The notes beneath the pieces were generated by a model that was given only the letters and a program-made list of their open reading frames with translations, was not told the origin of the DNA and ran no database searches. Positions 49,453 through 58,571 of a stretch of 64,000 nt of DNA are shown piece by piece; position 1 is the first letter of the stretch, and each line of letters opens with the position of its first letter. The translations under genes were made by a program, and so were the position numbers. Source of the stretch: Kitasatospora azatica KCTC 9699 (GTDB lineage Bacteria > Actinomycetota > Actinomycetes > Streptomycetales > Streptomycetaceae); NCBI RefSeq assembly GCF_000744785.1, contig NZ_JQMO01000003.1, forward strand, positions 496,001-560,000, written 5' to 3'.

Positions 49453-49511
49453 GCGCAACTGCCGTGCTGTCCCCGAGTTCCCAACCTCGTGAGACAGCAC
49501 GGCAGTTGCGC
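49453..49511. terminator. Perfect 19-bp stem between GH27 and GH54 genes
   Basis: GCGCAACTGCCGTGCTGTC (49453-49471) pairs perfectly with 49493-49511, and CGAG/CTCG can pair inside the 21-nt loop. It begins 12 bp after the GH27 stop and ends 45 bp before the GH54 start. It is strong enough to terminate or to protect the GH27 mRNA 3' end while allowing partial read-through. Confidence 0.8.
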
Positions 49512-49555
49512 CGTCCATCACGCCCCGTTCACCTGACGAGACGCAGGGAGCCCAG

Positions 49556-51076
49556 ATGCGCGACAGTCAAGACCCGGAACGACGACCGAGGATTGCGCCC
49601 TCGCTTCACCGCCGGCTCGGCACGCTGATCCGCGCGGCCGCCACGATCCTGCTGGTCGTCGGCGGTCTCGCCGGTGCGGGATCGTTCGCCGACAGTGCGA
49701 GGGCCGCCACCGCCGGCCCGTGTGACATCTACGCGGCAGGCGGGACTGCCTGTGTGGCCGCGCACTCCACGACCCGTGCGCTCTACTCGGCGTACAGCGG
49801 AGCGCTCTACCAGGTCCGGCGGGGCTCGGACAGCAGGACGCAGAACGTCGGCGTCGTCGGTGCCGGGGGCGTCGCCAACGCGGCCACCCAGGACGCCTTC
49901 TGCGCGGGCACCTCCTGCGTGGTCACAGTGATCTTCGACCAGTCCGGGCACGGCAACGACCTCGCCTACCAGGGCCCCGGGGGCGCCGGAGGCAGTGACA
50001 CCCCGGCCAGCGCGACCAGCGAGGCCCTCACGCTCGGCGGAGCCAAGGCGTACTCGCTCTACATCAACCCCGGGAACAGCTACTGGCACAACGGGTCCTC
50101 CTCCGGGATGCCGCTCGGCAGCGCCCCCCAGGGCGCGTACATGGTGACCAGCGGCACTCACGTCAACGGCGGCTGCTGCTTCGACTACGGGAACAGCGAG
50201 ACGGACCGCAAGGCAGACGGCGCGGGCGCCATGAACGCCATCTACTTCGGCACCAGCTGCTGGTTCGGCGGCTGCTCGGGGACCGGTCCGTGGGTGCAGG
50301 CCGACCTCGAGTACGGCCTGTACTCCGGCGGCAGCCAGTCGTGGAACCAGAACCAGCGGGCCTTCACCAGCCGCTACGTCACCGCGATGCTGAAGAACAA
50401 CGGCACCTCCCAGTTCGCGCTCAAGGGCGGTGACGCCCAGTCCGGCGGGCTCACGACGCTCTGGAACGGCGCGCTCCCGCCCGGCTACAACCCGATGAAG
50501 CAGCAGGGCGCCATCATCCTGGGCAGCGGCGGCGACTGCTGCGCGAGCAACACCAACCAGAGCCTCGGCACCTTCTACGAAGGCGCCGTCGTCAGCGGCT
50601 ACCCGTCCGACGCCACCGACAACGCCGTCCAGGCCAACATCGCGGCAGCCGGCTACAGCGCCGGCTCCGGCGGCGGCTCCAGCATCGGCCCGCTGCACGC
50701 CGTCGGCGCCGCGAAGTGCCTGGACATTCCCAACTCCAGTACCACCAGCGGCACCCAGGCCCAGATCTACTCCTGCTCCGGAGCCGCGAACCAGACCTGG
50801 ACCGCCACCTCCTCGGGCCAGCTGACGGTGTACTCCGGCAGCAGCCAGATGTGCCTGGACGCCAACGGCAAGGGCACCGCCAACGGCACGAAGGCGATCA
50901 TCTGGACCTGCAACGGACAGCCCAACCAGCAGTGGACCCGAAACGCCGACGGCACCATCACCGGCGTCCAGTCGGGACTCTGTCTGGACGTCAGTGGAGC
51001 GTCGACGGCGAACGGGGCCCCGGTCCAGTTGTGGGCCTGCAACGGGCAGAGCAACCAGCAGTGGAAGCTCGGATGA
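49556..51076 (+). CDS. Secreted GH54 alpha-L-arabinofuranosidase (AbfB catalytic type) with CBM13
   Basis: 506 aa. Residues 1-50 are a signal peptide (AAATILLVVGGLAGAGSFADSARAA). The GH54 catalytic domain spans about 52-370: GPCDIYAAGGTACVAAHSTT, RALYSAYSGALYQVRR, VVTVIFDQSGHGNDLAYQG, VQADLEYGLYSGG with the nucleophile Glu, and the later GSGGDCCASN with the acid/base Asp. Vicinal cysteines FDYG-GGCC-type and GGCSG match the disulfide pattern. In fungi the family carries an arabinose-binding CBM42. Here it is replaced by a CBM13 trefoil (residues about 385-506; QTWT, QQWT, QQWK) closely similar to that of the GH27 protein. It releases arabinofuranose from arabinan or arabinogalactan outside the cell. 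Confidence 0.9.
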   Translation: MRDSQDPERRPRIAPSLHRRLGTLIRAAATILLVVGGLAGAGSFADSARAATAGPCDIYAAGGTACVAAHSTTRALYSAYSGALYQVRRGSDSRTQNVGVVGAGGVANAATQDAFCAGTSCVVTVIFDQSGHGNDLAYQGPGGAGGSDTPASATSEALTLGGAKAYSLYINPGNSYWHNGSSSGMPLGSAPQGAYMVTSGTHVNGGCCFDYGNSETDRKADGAGAMNAIYFGTSCWFGGCSGTGPWVQADLEYGLYSGGSQSWNQNQRAFTSRYVTAMLKNNGTSQFALKGGDAQSGGLTTLWNGALPPGYNPMKQQGAIILGSGGDCCASNTNQSLGTFYEGAVVSGYPSDATDNAVQANIAAAGYSAGSGGGSSIGPLHAVGAAKCLDIPNSSTTSGTQAQIYSCSGAANQTWTATSSGQLTVYSGSSQMCLDANGKGTANGTKAIIWTCNGQPNQQWTRNADGTITGVQSGLCLDVSGASTANGAPVQLWACNGQSNQQWKLG

Positions 51077-51486
51077 CTTCCGCCTGAAGGGCTCGCCAGC
51101 CGGCCGCCCTCCCGCCACATCAAACGAGCCAAGCCCGTTCCACACCAGCAGCGCCGCAGGGGGAGGCCATCGGGTCGGCCGCGTGCGCCAGGACGCGGCC
51201 GACCACCGGTGGTGTCCGGCCGCACGCGACAGCCGGACACCACTGGGCCGGCCCGTTCTGCGATACGCTTGACAGGAATCTCCGCACCCGCCGCCAACAG
51301 TTCGACAGCGATCGAAGGTCGATTCTGTCGCTCAAGATTGCGGCACTTCCAGGGCGCATCACAATCCGTCGGCATGCGACGAGAGCATCGCGGGTTTCCA
51401 CACAACCGAGCGGCGTCACGCGCTGGTTTCTCGCGTTTGGCAGACGGTCCGCCGCATGACTGTCGTGAGGTAGGAGACCAGTTCCC
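51077..51486. promoter_or_regulatory. Promoter region of the second Mo-hydroxylase operon, with an imperfect palindrome
   Basis: The 410-bp gap has no supported gene. At 51303-51330 CGACAG and CTGTCG enclose ATCGA-AGG-TCGAT, a nested imperfect palindrome suitable for a dimeric regulator. The downstream gene has GGAG 9-13 nt before its ATG (51487). Confidence 0.45.
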
Positions 51487-52314
51487 ATGGACCTCAACAC
51501 CATCACCGAAGTCGTCCGCCGACCGTCCGACCGGCCAGGCGAGGACTGGCAGAACGGGGACGCCTGGCTCGCAGGCGGAACATGGCTGTTCTCCGTGGAG
51601 CAGCCGGGCCTGCGCCGCCTGATTGACCTGACAGCGTTACGTTGGAAGCCGCTCGTCCCGAGCAACGCGGGTCTCGAGATCGGCGCGACGTGCACCATCG
51701 GCGACCTGTACGCCTTCGCGCCGCCGCCCGACTGGATCGCGGGCAGTCTCCTCGCAACATCCTGCGAGGCGTTCCTCTCCTCGTTCAAAGTCTGGAACTC
51801 GGCCACCGTCGGCGGAAACATCTGCATGTCCCTGCCAGCCGGCCCGATGGTCAGTCTGACGGTCGCGCTCGAGGCACGGTACGAGCTCTGGGCTTCCGAC
51901 GGGTCCATGCGCACCGTCGATGCCCTCGACTTCGTGGCCGGGAACGGCAGGAACATCCTCGCTCCCGGCGAGATACTGCGCCGCATCGAGATTCCGGCGC
52001 GCGCCCTGAGGAAACGCGCCGCCCACCGCCGCTTCACGCTGACCCGCCTCGGCCGTTCGACGGTGTTCCTCATCGGCACGCACACTCCCGGAACGAGCGA
52101 TCTGCTGCTCACCGTCACCGCCGGCACCACGCGGCCCGTCCGTCTCGCTTTCGACACCATGCCGGATGGCCAGGCCCTACGGCAGAGCATCGACGGAATC
52201 CCCGCCGACTTCTGGTTCGCCGACCCCAATGGGACCCCCGACCACCGTCGCCACCTGACGCAACACTTCGCCGAAGAGATTCGCAGCGAACTCATGGCTG
52301 GGGGCCCGGCATGA
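51487..52314 (+). CDS. FAD-binding subunit of a molybdenum hydroxylase
   Basis: 275 aa, matching the FAD_binding_5/CO_deh_flav_C subunit of xanthine-dehydrogenase-family enzymes. NGDAWLAGGTWLFSVEQPGL at 22-41 is the A-G-G-T/G FAD loop. LEIGATCTIGDLYAF near 62 and FLSSFKVWNSATVGGNICMSLPAG near 96, with the N-x-A-T-x-G-G-N motif, are typical. The C-terminal half is IPARALRKRAAHRRFTLTRLG. It passes electrons from the iron-sulfur clusters to an acceptor. It is coupled by ATGA overlap to the next gene. The operon differs from xdhABC in having the FAD unit separate and the Fe-S and Mo units fused. Confidence 0.88.
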   Translation: MDLNTITEVVRRPSDRPGEDWQNGDAWLAGGTWLFSVEQPGLRRLIDLTALRWKPLVPSNAGLEIGATCTIGDLYAFAPPPDWIAGSLLATSCEAFLSSFKVWNSATVGGNICMSLPAGPMVSLTVALEARYELWASDGSMRTVDALDFVAGNGRNILAPGEILRRIEIPARALRKRAAHRRFTLTRLGRSTVFLIGTHTPGTSDLLLTVTAGTTRPVRLAFDTMPDGQALRQSIDGIPADFWFADPNGTPDHRRHLTQHFAEEIRSELMAGGPA

Positions 52315-55037
52315 CCTACCTGGTGAACGGCAGAAGTTTCGACGAAGAGCCGGACCCCGGCCAGTGCCTGCGCACCTTCCTACGTGCACTCGGCCACTTC
52401 GGCGTCAAGAAGGGTTGCGACTCGGGCGACTGCGGTGCGTGCACGGTGTGGCTGGACGGCAGTCCGGTCCACAGCTGCATCACCCCCGCTTTCCGCGCGG
52501 AAGGCCGTGAGGTGACCACGATCGAGGGTCTCGGATCGCCCGGCGACCTGCATCCGGTGCAGCGTCGGTTCCGGGACGCCCCGGGGTTCCAGTGCGGTTT
52601 CTGCACCGCCGGGATGATCATGACGTCGGCGACCTTCACCGAGGACCAGAAGGAGGACCTGCCAAGGGCATTGAAGGGCAATCTCTGCCGCTGCACCGGC
52701 TATCGGGCCATCGAGGACGCCGTGCGGGGCGTCGTCGGCGTGCGGACGGCCGCACCGGGAAAGGCCGTCGGGACGAGCGTCGGCGCGCCGGCGGCCGACG
52801 ATGTGGTGACCGGTCGGGCCGAGTTCACGATGGACACCCGGATGGAAGGCATGCTGCACCTCAAAGTGCTGCACTCGCCGCACGCCCACGCCCGGATCGT
52901 CTCGGTCGACAAGAGCGCCGCACTCGCCGTCCCCGGCGTGCATCGCGTCTACACCTGGGAGGATGTGCCGCGCAAGCGCTTCAACACGGCGATCCACACC
53001 GACCACCTCGTCGATCCGGACGACACCTACATCCTCGACAACACGGTCCGCTTCGTCGGCCAGCGCGTCGTCGCCGTCCTCGCCGACACGGTCGGGGCTG
53101 CGGAGGAGGGCTGCCGAAGGGTGGCCGTGGAGTACGAGGTGCTGCCGGCGGTCTTCGACCCTGAGGAGGCCATGGCCAACGGCGCGCCACAACTGCACGA
53201 CTCGCAGGATCCGTTCGTCCGGGACTCCGTCCACAACCTCCTGCTCGAGCTCCACTCGCACATCGGCGACGTCGACGCGGGTTTCGCCGCGGCCGACGTG
53301 ATCCATGAGGGCACGTACTCCTCACCACGCGTCCAGCACGCGCATCTTGAGACCCACGGCTCGATCGCCTGGATGGCGGACGGCCGGCTGAACGTCCGCA
53401 CCAGTTCGCAGTCGCCGTCGATCGCGAAGGTCAAACTGGCCCATCTGTTCGCGCTCCGCCCGGACCAGCTCCGCGTGTTCTGCAAGCGCGTCGGCGGCGG
53501 TTTCGGTGGCAAGCAGGAGGTCATCTCGGAGGACCTCGTCGCGCTCGCCGCCCTGGACACCGGACGGCCGGTCTGTCTCGAGTACACGCGCGAGGAGGAG
53601 TTCACCACGGCTTCGCCCCGGCACCCGATGAAGCTGACAGTCAGGCTCGGCGCGAAGGCGGACGGCACGCTCACGGCGTTCCAGGTGCGCAACGTGTCCA
53701 ACACGGGCGCCTACGGCAACCACGGCGGCGAGACGCTGTACGCGGGGGGCGCCGCCGTGATGACCTACCGCTGCCCCAATAAGAAGTACGACGCCTTCTC
53801 CGTCTACACGAACACCGTTCCGAGCGGCGCACTGCGTGGTTACGGGATGACCCAGCCGGCCTTCGCCGTGGAATCGGCGATGGACGAGCTGGCCCTCGCC
53901 CTGCACATGGATCCGTTGGAACTGCGACGCCGCAACATCGTGCGCCCCGGCGATCCGCTCGTCGCGATGCACGACGGTCCCGACGACGTGATGTTCACCG
54001 AGGACGGGCTCGCCGAGTGCATCGACCTCGTGGCCGGTGCTCTGGCCCGTACCGCCGATCAGCCGTCCCCCGGCCCCGGGTGGCTCGTGGGGGTCGGCGT
54101 CGCGAGCTCGCTGCACGAGACCGCGCCGCCGACCGAGCACATCTCCGAAGCCTGGGTCACGCTCGGCGACGACCTCATGTACGAACTGGCCGTCGGCACC
54201 GTCGAATTCGGCGAGGGCACGTCCACCGCGCACGTCCAGATCGCAGCCAACCAGCTGGGTACGGTGCCGTCGCGGATCCGCCTGGTGCAGTCCGACACCG
54301 ACCGCACGGGATTCGACACCGGCGCCTTCGCCAGTGCCGGACTCTTCGTGGCGGGCAACGCGGTTCTCCGAGCGGCCAACGCGGTGCGTGACCGCATCCT
54401 GGAGTTCGCCGCCGCGCACACGGGTGTCCACCTCGTGATGTGCTCCATGGACGACACGGACGTCGTCTGCGGAGACGAGCGCGTCCCGCTGGCCGAACTC
54501 GTCGCCCTGGCCCGGGCGCGCGGCATTCGCTTCACCGCCGCCCGCAAGGCCTACGGCTCGCCCCGCAGCGTCACCTCCAACACCCAGGGGTTCCGCATCG
54601 CCGTCCACCGGGTGACGGGCGAGGTCCGCATCCTGTACAGCGTCCAGGCTGCCGACGCCGGAGGGCTCATCAACCCCCAGCAGGTCCGGGGACAGGTGGA
54701 CGGCGGTGTCGCCCAGGGCATCGGATTCGCAATGACCGAGAACTACCAGGTCGACGCGGACGGTGCCATGGTCAACCCGAACCTCCGCAACTACCGGATC
54801 CCCACCTACGCCGATGTCCCCCGCACCGACCTCCTCCTGGTGGACTCGTCGGACTCCGTCGGGCCCATGCGGTCGAAGGGGATGGCGGAATGCTGCATCA
54901 ACCCGGTGGCACCCGCGTTGGCGAACGCGCTTCGCGACGCCACGGGCATCCGCTACCGCGAGCTGCCCCTCACTCCGGAACGGATCTACGCCCGCCTCGT
55001 TGAGAGCGAGTCGGCACGGACGGGCCCGAGACGATGA
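52311..55037 (+). CDS. Fused [2Fe-2S]/molybdopterin subunit of a xanthine-dehydrogenase-family hydroxylase
   Basis: 908 aa. Residues 1-150 carry two [2Fe-2S] sites (KKGCDSGDCGACTVWLDG, then GFQCGFCTAGMIM and NLCRCTGYRAIED). Residues about 165-900 are the molybdopterin-binding part: TGRAEFTMDTRMEGMLHLKV, RVGGGFGGKQEVISEDLVAL near 395, GALRGYGMTQPAFAVESAMDEL near 505, EFGEGTSTAHVQIAANQLG near 640, and RSKGMAECCINPVAPALANAL near 860 with the active-site Glu. Xanthine dehydrogenase has F-R-G-F/A and T-E-x-G-Q-G in comparable places; the differences suggest a different purine or N-heterocycle/aldehyde substrate. It is coupled to both neighbours by 4-bp overlaps. XdhC from the other locus could serve it in trans. 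Confidence 0.88.
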   Translation: MTYLVNGRSFDEEPDPGQCLRTFLRALGHFGVKKGCDSGDCGACTVWLDGSPVHSCITPAFRAEGREVTTIEGLGSPGDLHPVQRRFRDAPGFQCGFCTAGMIMTSATFTEDQKEDLPRALKGNLCRCTGYRAIEDAVRGVVGVRTAAPGKAVGTSVGAPAADDVVTGRAEFTMDTRMEGMLHLKVLHSPHAHARIVSVDKSAALAVPGVHRVYTWEDVPRKRFNTAIHTDHLVDPDDTYILDNTVRFVGQRVVAVLADTVGAAEEGCRRVAVEYEVLPAVFDPEEAMANGAPQLHDSQDPFVRDSVHNLLLELHSHIGDVDAGFAAADVIHEGTYSSPRVQHAHLETHGSIAWMADGRLNVRTSSQSPSIAKVKLAHLFALRPDQLRVFCKRVGGGFGGKQEVISEDLVALAALDTGRPVCLEYTREEEFTTASPRHPMKLTVRLGAKADGTLTAFQVRNVSNTGAYGNHGGETLYAGGAAVMTYRCPNKKYDAFSVYTNTVPSGALRGYGMTQPAFAVESAMDELALALHMDPLELRRRNIVRPGDPLVAMHDGPDDVMFTEDGLAECIDLVAGALARTADQPSPGPGWLVGVGVASSLHETAPPTEHISEAWVTLGDDLMYELAVGTVEFGEGTSTAHVQIAANQLGTVPSRIRLVQSDTDRTGFDTGAFASAGLFVAGNAVLRAANAVRDRILEFAAAHTGVHLVMCSMDDTDVVCGDERVPLAELVALARARGIRFTAARKAYGSPRSVTSNTQGFRIAVHRVTGEVRILYSVQAADAGGLINPQQVRGQVDGGVAQGIGFAMTENYQVDADGAMVNPNLRNYRIPTYADVPRTDLLLVDSSDSVGPMRSKGMAECCINPVAPALANALRDATGIRYRELPLTPERIYARLVESESARTGPRR

Positions 55038-56005
55038 CCGCCGAGAAGCACGCGGACGCCACGGCGACGGTCATCCTCGGCCGGAAGGTCCGCCAGGGAA
55101 TGGAACGGGAGTACGAGGAATGGCAGGAGGGCGTCAACGCCGCTGCCGCCGAGTACGCCGGACACCTCGGCGCCGAGATCTCCCCGCCGACGGCCCTGCA
55201 ACCCGACTGGGTCGTCGTCTACCGCTTCGACTCGATCGCCCACCTACAGGCGTGGATCAACGGCGCGACCCGGCAGAGACTCCTCGACATCGGCGAGAAG
55301 TACTTCGACGGTCCCGCGACCCAGCAGGTGATCAGCGGCGGCACGCAACCGGCTGACCCGCTGGTCACCGTTGTGGTGACCCACCGCGTCCACCCGAACC
55401 AGGTCGACGACTTCCTCGACTGGCAGGGCCGCATGAGCCGGGAGGAGAGCGCGTTCCAAGGGTTCCGCGGCACCGAGATCTTCCGTCCGATCGAGGGCCT
55501 TCAGGACGAATGGACCACCCTGTACCGCTACGACAACGCCGAACACCTCGACGCCTGGCTGACGTCTGCGAAGCGGCGGGAGGTTCTCGCCGAAGGGGAG
55601 AAGTTCAAGGACTTCAACCTGCGGACAATCGACAGCTCGTTCGGCAGCTGGTTCGCCTTCGAGGAGAACGGCAAGGAAGCGCCCCCGCCCTCGGGCACCA
55701 AGACCGCCATCGCGGTCTGGGTCGGCCTCTACCCGACCGTTGTGCTGCTGACGCTCGCCCTGTCGCCGCTGAAGTGGCCGCTCTGGCTCGGGCTGCTCGT
55801 GGGCAACCTGCTGTCGAGCTTCATCATGAGCTTCTTCACGATGCCCTACTACGTGAACCGGCTGCTCAAGCGGTGGCTGCGGCCCCCGCCGGACGAACCG
55901 CCGGCGAAGACCAACCGCATCGGCCTGGGCATCGTGGTAGCGGTGACCGTGTTCTGGGCCGTTCTCTTCTACGTCATTACGACCCGAATCTGGACGCTGC
56001 CCTGA
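55034..56005 (+). CDS. Membrane-anchored tandem ABM (antibiotic biosynthesis monooxygenase) domain protein
   Basis: 323 aa. Two ferredoxin-like ABM domains occupy about 8-100 (VILGRKVRQGMEREYEEWQ; VVVYRFDSIAHLQAWINGATR) and about 108-205 (VVVTHRVHPNQVDDFLDWQ; TTLYRYDNAEHLDAWLTSAKR). Three hydrophobic helices follow: TAIAVWVGLYPTVVLLTLAL, LWLGLLVGNLLSSFIMSF, and IGLGIVVAVTVFWAVLFYVI at the C terminus. Such tandem ABM-membrane proteins are common but uncharacterised. The ATGA overlap with the Mo-hydroxylase gene makes a functional link likely, for example binding or oxidising the hydroxylated product at the membrane, but no chemistry can be claimed. Confidence 0.8.
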   Translation: MTAEKHADATATVILGRKVRQGMEREYEEWQEGVNAAAAEYAGHLGAEISPPTALQPDWVVVYRFDSIAHLQAWINGATRQRLLDIGEKYFDGPATQQVISGGTQPADPLVTVVVTHRVHPNQVDDFLDWQGRMSREESAFQGFRGTEIFRPIEGLQDEWTTLYRYDNAEHLDAWLTSAKRREVLAEGEKFKDFNLRTIDSSFGSWFAFEENGKEAPPPSGTKTAIAVWVGLYPTVVLLTLALSPLKWPLWLGLLVGNLLSSFIMSFFTMPYYVNRLLKRWLRPPPDEPPAKTNRIGLGIVVAVTVFWAVLFYVITTRIWTLP

Positions 56006-56190
56006 CCCAGCACTGAACCCCACGGCCCGTCGAACAAAGGAAGCCGGCGGCGAATCCCAGGACATGCTCGCGAGCTTCGATCAGCAAGTCCGCGACAGCC
56101 GACTCCAGGGCTTCGCGGCCGACTTGGTCGCAGACCTCCGTCAGCGGGTCATCGGGCCGGGAGCGTTCGACGCCGGAGCCGGCGCTCAGA

Positions 56191-56535
56191 TCAGGTACCG
56201 GGTGCGCTTCGAGAACGGGTTTGTGCTCGGCGGAATCGAAGCGGGCTGGCTGACCGGAGCCTGGTGATCGCAGTGGGTCCGCCGGGGACGTCGAGCCACT
56301 GTGCGAGCCGGTGCCGGGCCCACCAGGACAGGAAGAGCGAGAAGGCGGCGCTGCCGGGCCCGCCGGGCCCGCGGTGGCCAACCCCTCGTTCCCGGCCGGT
56401 TCCTCCCGCCTCATCGGTCGCGCGCGCTCGAGCACGATCCGGCGGAGACCGGGGGTCGCCGTGAAAGGCCCGGGCGTCGGAGATGAGCGCGGCGAGCTCC
56501 CTGCTGCGGTCGCCGGTGCGGATCTCGCGGGGCAT
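56191..56535 (-). CDS. Small protein translationally coupled to the ECF sigma factor
   Basis: 114 aa from ATG 56535, overlapping the sigma-factor stop as ATGA. The start MPREIRTGDRSRELAALISD and the later AAFSLFLSWWARHRLAQWLD look structured; the latter could be an amphipathic or membrane-associated helix. Residues 35-65 are rich in Gly, Arg and Pro. There are no zinc-finger cysteines of a standard anti-sigma factor. Coding bias weakens after about 56260, so the 3' end may be frame-shifted. Position suggests a regulator of the sigma factor; family not recognised. Confidence 0.45.
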   Translation of the reverse strand: MPREIRTGDRSRELAALISDARAFHGDPRSPPDRARARATDEAGGTGRERGVGHRGPGGPGSAAFSLFLSWWARHRLAQWLDVPGGPTAITRLRSASPLRFRRAQTRSRSAPGT

Positions 56536-57176
56536 CAGCCCTGCTCCTCGCACACGAGGATGGCCGTCAGCGCTTTGACGGCCCGATAGTTGAGGGTCTT
56601 GACCGCGCCGCGCGACCTCCCCATGATGGCCGCCGTCTCAGCCGTCGAGTAGCCCAGGCAGGCTCGCAGAGCCACGCACTCCCGCTGCGGGGGCGTGAGC
56701 AGCACGAGCGCGTCGAGTGCTTTGGCGAGGAGCAGCCTCGCGACGACGAGGTCCTCCACGCCGGGCAGGGAAGGGCCGTTCTCGATGGCTGGGAACAGGA
56801 CCTCTCTGCCCTTCTGGGTCGACCTCAGATGGTCGATCAGCAGATTCCTGGCGATGGTCACCAGCCAGGCACCGAAGTCCCGTCCCTGCCAGCTGAACGA
56901 GTCGATCCGTCGCAGGGCGCGCAGGAAGGTCTCACTGGTCAGGTCCTCCACGGCCGCCGCATCGGCGACCTTCCGGGACAAGTAGCGTCGCACGACGGGC
57001 GTGTACTGCTGGTAGAGCCGCCCGAACGCCTCCCGGTCGCCGGCCTGCGCCCGGGCCACCAGCACCACCACCGACGGACCCTGCCGCTGCCCGGGGACGG
57101 CCGCTTCTCGCCCGCTTGCGGGCACGAGCCGCCGGCCGGGCGTGCGGCGGTTGCTCGGGTGGATCACCTGTGACAT
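56535..57176 (-). CDS. ECF-type RNA polymerase sigma factor
   Basis: 213 aa. Region 2 spans about 40-110: VARAQAGDREAFGRLYQQYT, RYLSRKVADAAAVEDLTSETFLRALRRI and WLVTIARNLLIDHLRS, which melts the -10 element. Region 4 spans about 150-205: LLTPPQRECVALRACLGYSTAETAAIMGRSRGAVKTL, the helix-turn-helix for -35 recognition. The 30-residue basic N-terminal extension is not needed for the fold. No conventional anti-sigma zinc-binding protein is adjacent; instead a coupled 114-aa protein follows and an XRE-TM protein precedes it on the same strand. Ends of the gene show good GC3 bias throughout. Confidence 0.92.
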   Translation of the reverse strand: MSQVIHPSNRRTPGRRLVPASGREAAVPGQRQGPSVVVLVARAQAGDREAFGRLYQQYTPVVRRYLSRKVADAAAVEDLTSETFLRALRRIDSFSWQGRDFGAWLVTIARNLLIDHLRSTQKGREVLFPAIENGPSLPGVEDLVVARLLLAKALDALVLLTPPQRECVALRACLGYSTAETAAIMGRSRGAVKTLNYRAVKALTAILVCEEQG

Positions 57177-57319
57177 CGAACTCCCTCATCGGCGGGACGA
57201 TGGGGAAGGATGTTGCCAGGCCCACAGCGCCTCGAACGAGGTCATAAGGCGGTCATTGGGCGGCCACTCGCCGGACGTTGCGCACCGAGGACGGGAATGT
57301 CCGCAGAAGGGACAGCTGC

Positions 57320-58078
57320 TCACGGGTTGGCCTGCGAGACCGTGAGGGTGGATCCGCTGGTGGTGCCCGAGGGAAGGTCCAGGACCACCGACAAGGTGAC
57401 GGCCGACTGTCCGCGCCGCAAGGTCACCGGGAGCACCAGCAGTTGTTCACCGGCGTCAGCGCCGTCGACCGTCCAGTGGAACGGTGTGTCGGGCGGGACG
57501 GCTGCGTAGTAGAGACCGCGCTGCTCAGGTGCCAGGGTGGCGGGCCCGTAGATGTGCACGGCGTGCCAATCCGCTCCGGCCCCGAAGGGAAGCGTGCCGA
57601 GATGAGTCGGTGTCGGCTCCTGGGTGCGCTGGACGGTGGATGACTGGAGGCTCATCCAGACGATGGCGACGAGGACGCCGACGCTGACGACCGTACTGAG
57701 CAGCCCGACCGACAGCACCGCGAGCTGGTGCTCACCGAAAGCGCGGACCAGGGATGCGGCACGTCCTGGCAGGCGGCCCCGGCCGGCTCCGGCGGAGGGG
57801 ACAGGCGCCATGCTCGGCGCGGCCGGGGCGGGCGGGGAATCAGCGAACCCGAGTTGGGCCAGCGTGCGGCCGGTGGCCTGCTCCAGGAGCCGCTGGAACA
57901 CCGGCCGCGGGCGCGCGACCTCGCCGTTCTCCCAGCGCCGGACCAGTCGGACCGAGCACTCGACCGGCTCGCCGTTCTCCCGGGAGAGCCGCTCCAGCAG
58001 GTCGGCGAACTCCTGCTGGCTCAGGCGCATCTCGGTGCGGGCGTTTCGCAGACCCTCAGGTCTGGATGGATCGTTCAC
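57320..58078 (-). CDS. XRE-type helix-turn-helix protein with one membrane segment and an extracytoplasmic domain
   Basis: 252 aa from GTG 58078 with AGGA 6-7 nt upstream. Residues about 8-75 resemble an XRE-like DNA-binding domain (RNARTEMRLSQQEFADLLERL; VRLVRRWENGEVARPRPVFQ). After an Ala/Pro-rich linker, residues about 125-150 are a single membrane helix (LAVLSVGLLSTVVSVGVLVAIVW). Residues 160-252 are a beta-rich outside domain (LPFGAGADWHAVHIYGPATL; GEQLLVLPVTLRRGQSAV). The layout resembles RodZ-like or transmembrane one-component regulators. It lies 143 bp upstream of the ECF sigma gene in the same direction and may relay a surface signal to it; this is inferred. Confidence 0.65.
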   Translation of the reverse strand: MNDPSRPEGLRNARTEMRLSQQEFADLLERLSRENGEPVECSVRLVRRWENGEVARPRPVFQRLLEQATGRTLAQLGFADSPPAPAAPSMAPVPSAGAGRGRLPGRAASLVRAFGEHQLAVLSVGLLSTVVSVGVLVAIVWMSLQSSTVQRTQEPTPTHLGTLPFGAGADWHAVHIYGPATLAPEQRGLYYAAVPPDTPFHWTVDGADAGEQLLVLPVTLRRGQSAVTLSVVLDLPSGTTSGSTLTVSQANP

Positions 58079-58571
58079 ATCAGTTCCTGGAGTGTGTGGT
58101 GCTTCGCCTTCAGCCGGTGGTTCCGGCGTGGGAGCCGGGCCGGACCTCACCCGGTGGGATCCTGGCCGGGCGCGGGCGGCAGACCGGCAGAGCGGAGCGC
58201 AAGGGGTGAGTCCACTGCCAAGGCCCGTATTCGCCGACTGTGCGCGGGAAACAGGCACGGAAAGGTGCCGCGCCTGGGAGGATCACGGACAGCCGAGCAC
58301 GCGTCGATGGCGATGGCCGTCACCGTGGTCAAGCCGCCTGCGTTCGGGTCACGGGCTCGCTGGTGCCGACAGACACTTCACGAGCCGGCGTAGGCAACTC
58401 GCGCGTGGCAGAGCACGTTAGCACGCCGGCCGGGAACGTTTTGCCGAATCGGCGAGCGACAGCTGCGGCACCTCCGGACGAATCCCCAACCGCTTGGCTG
58501 ATATGACGTCGCGTCAGCGGTGTGACTGTCCGGCCGGCACCGCCGAGCCCCCTTTGAACAGGCGAGATGCG

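Noticed and set aside
56064..56267. 67-codon + strand frame after the ABM gene
   Set aside because: No ribosome-binding site, weak codon bias, and it overlaps the minus-strand gene coupled to the sigma factor.
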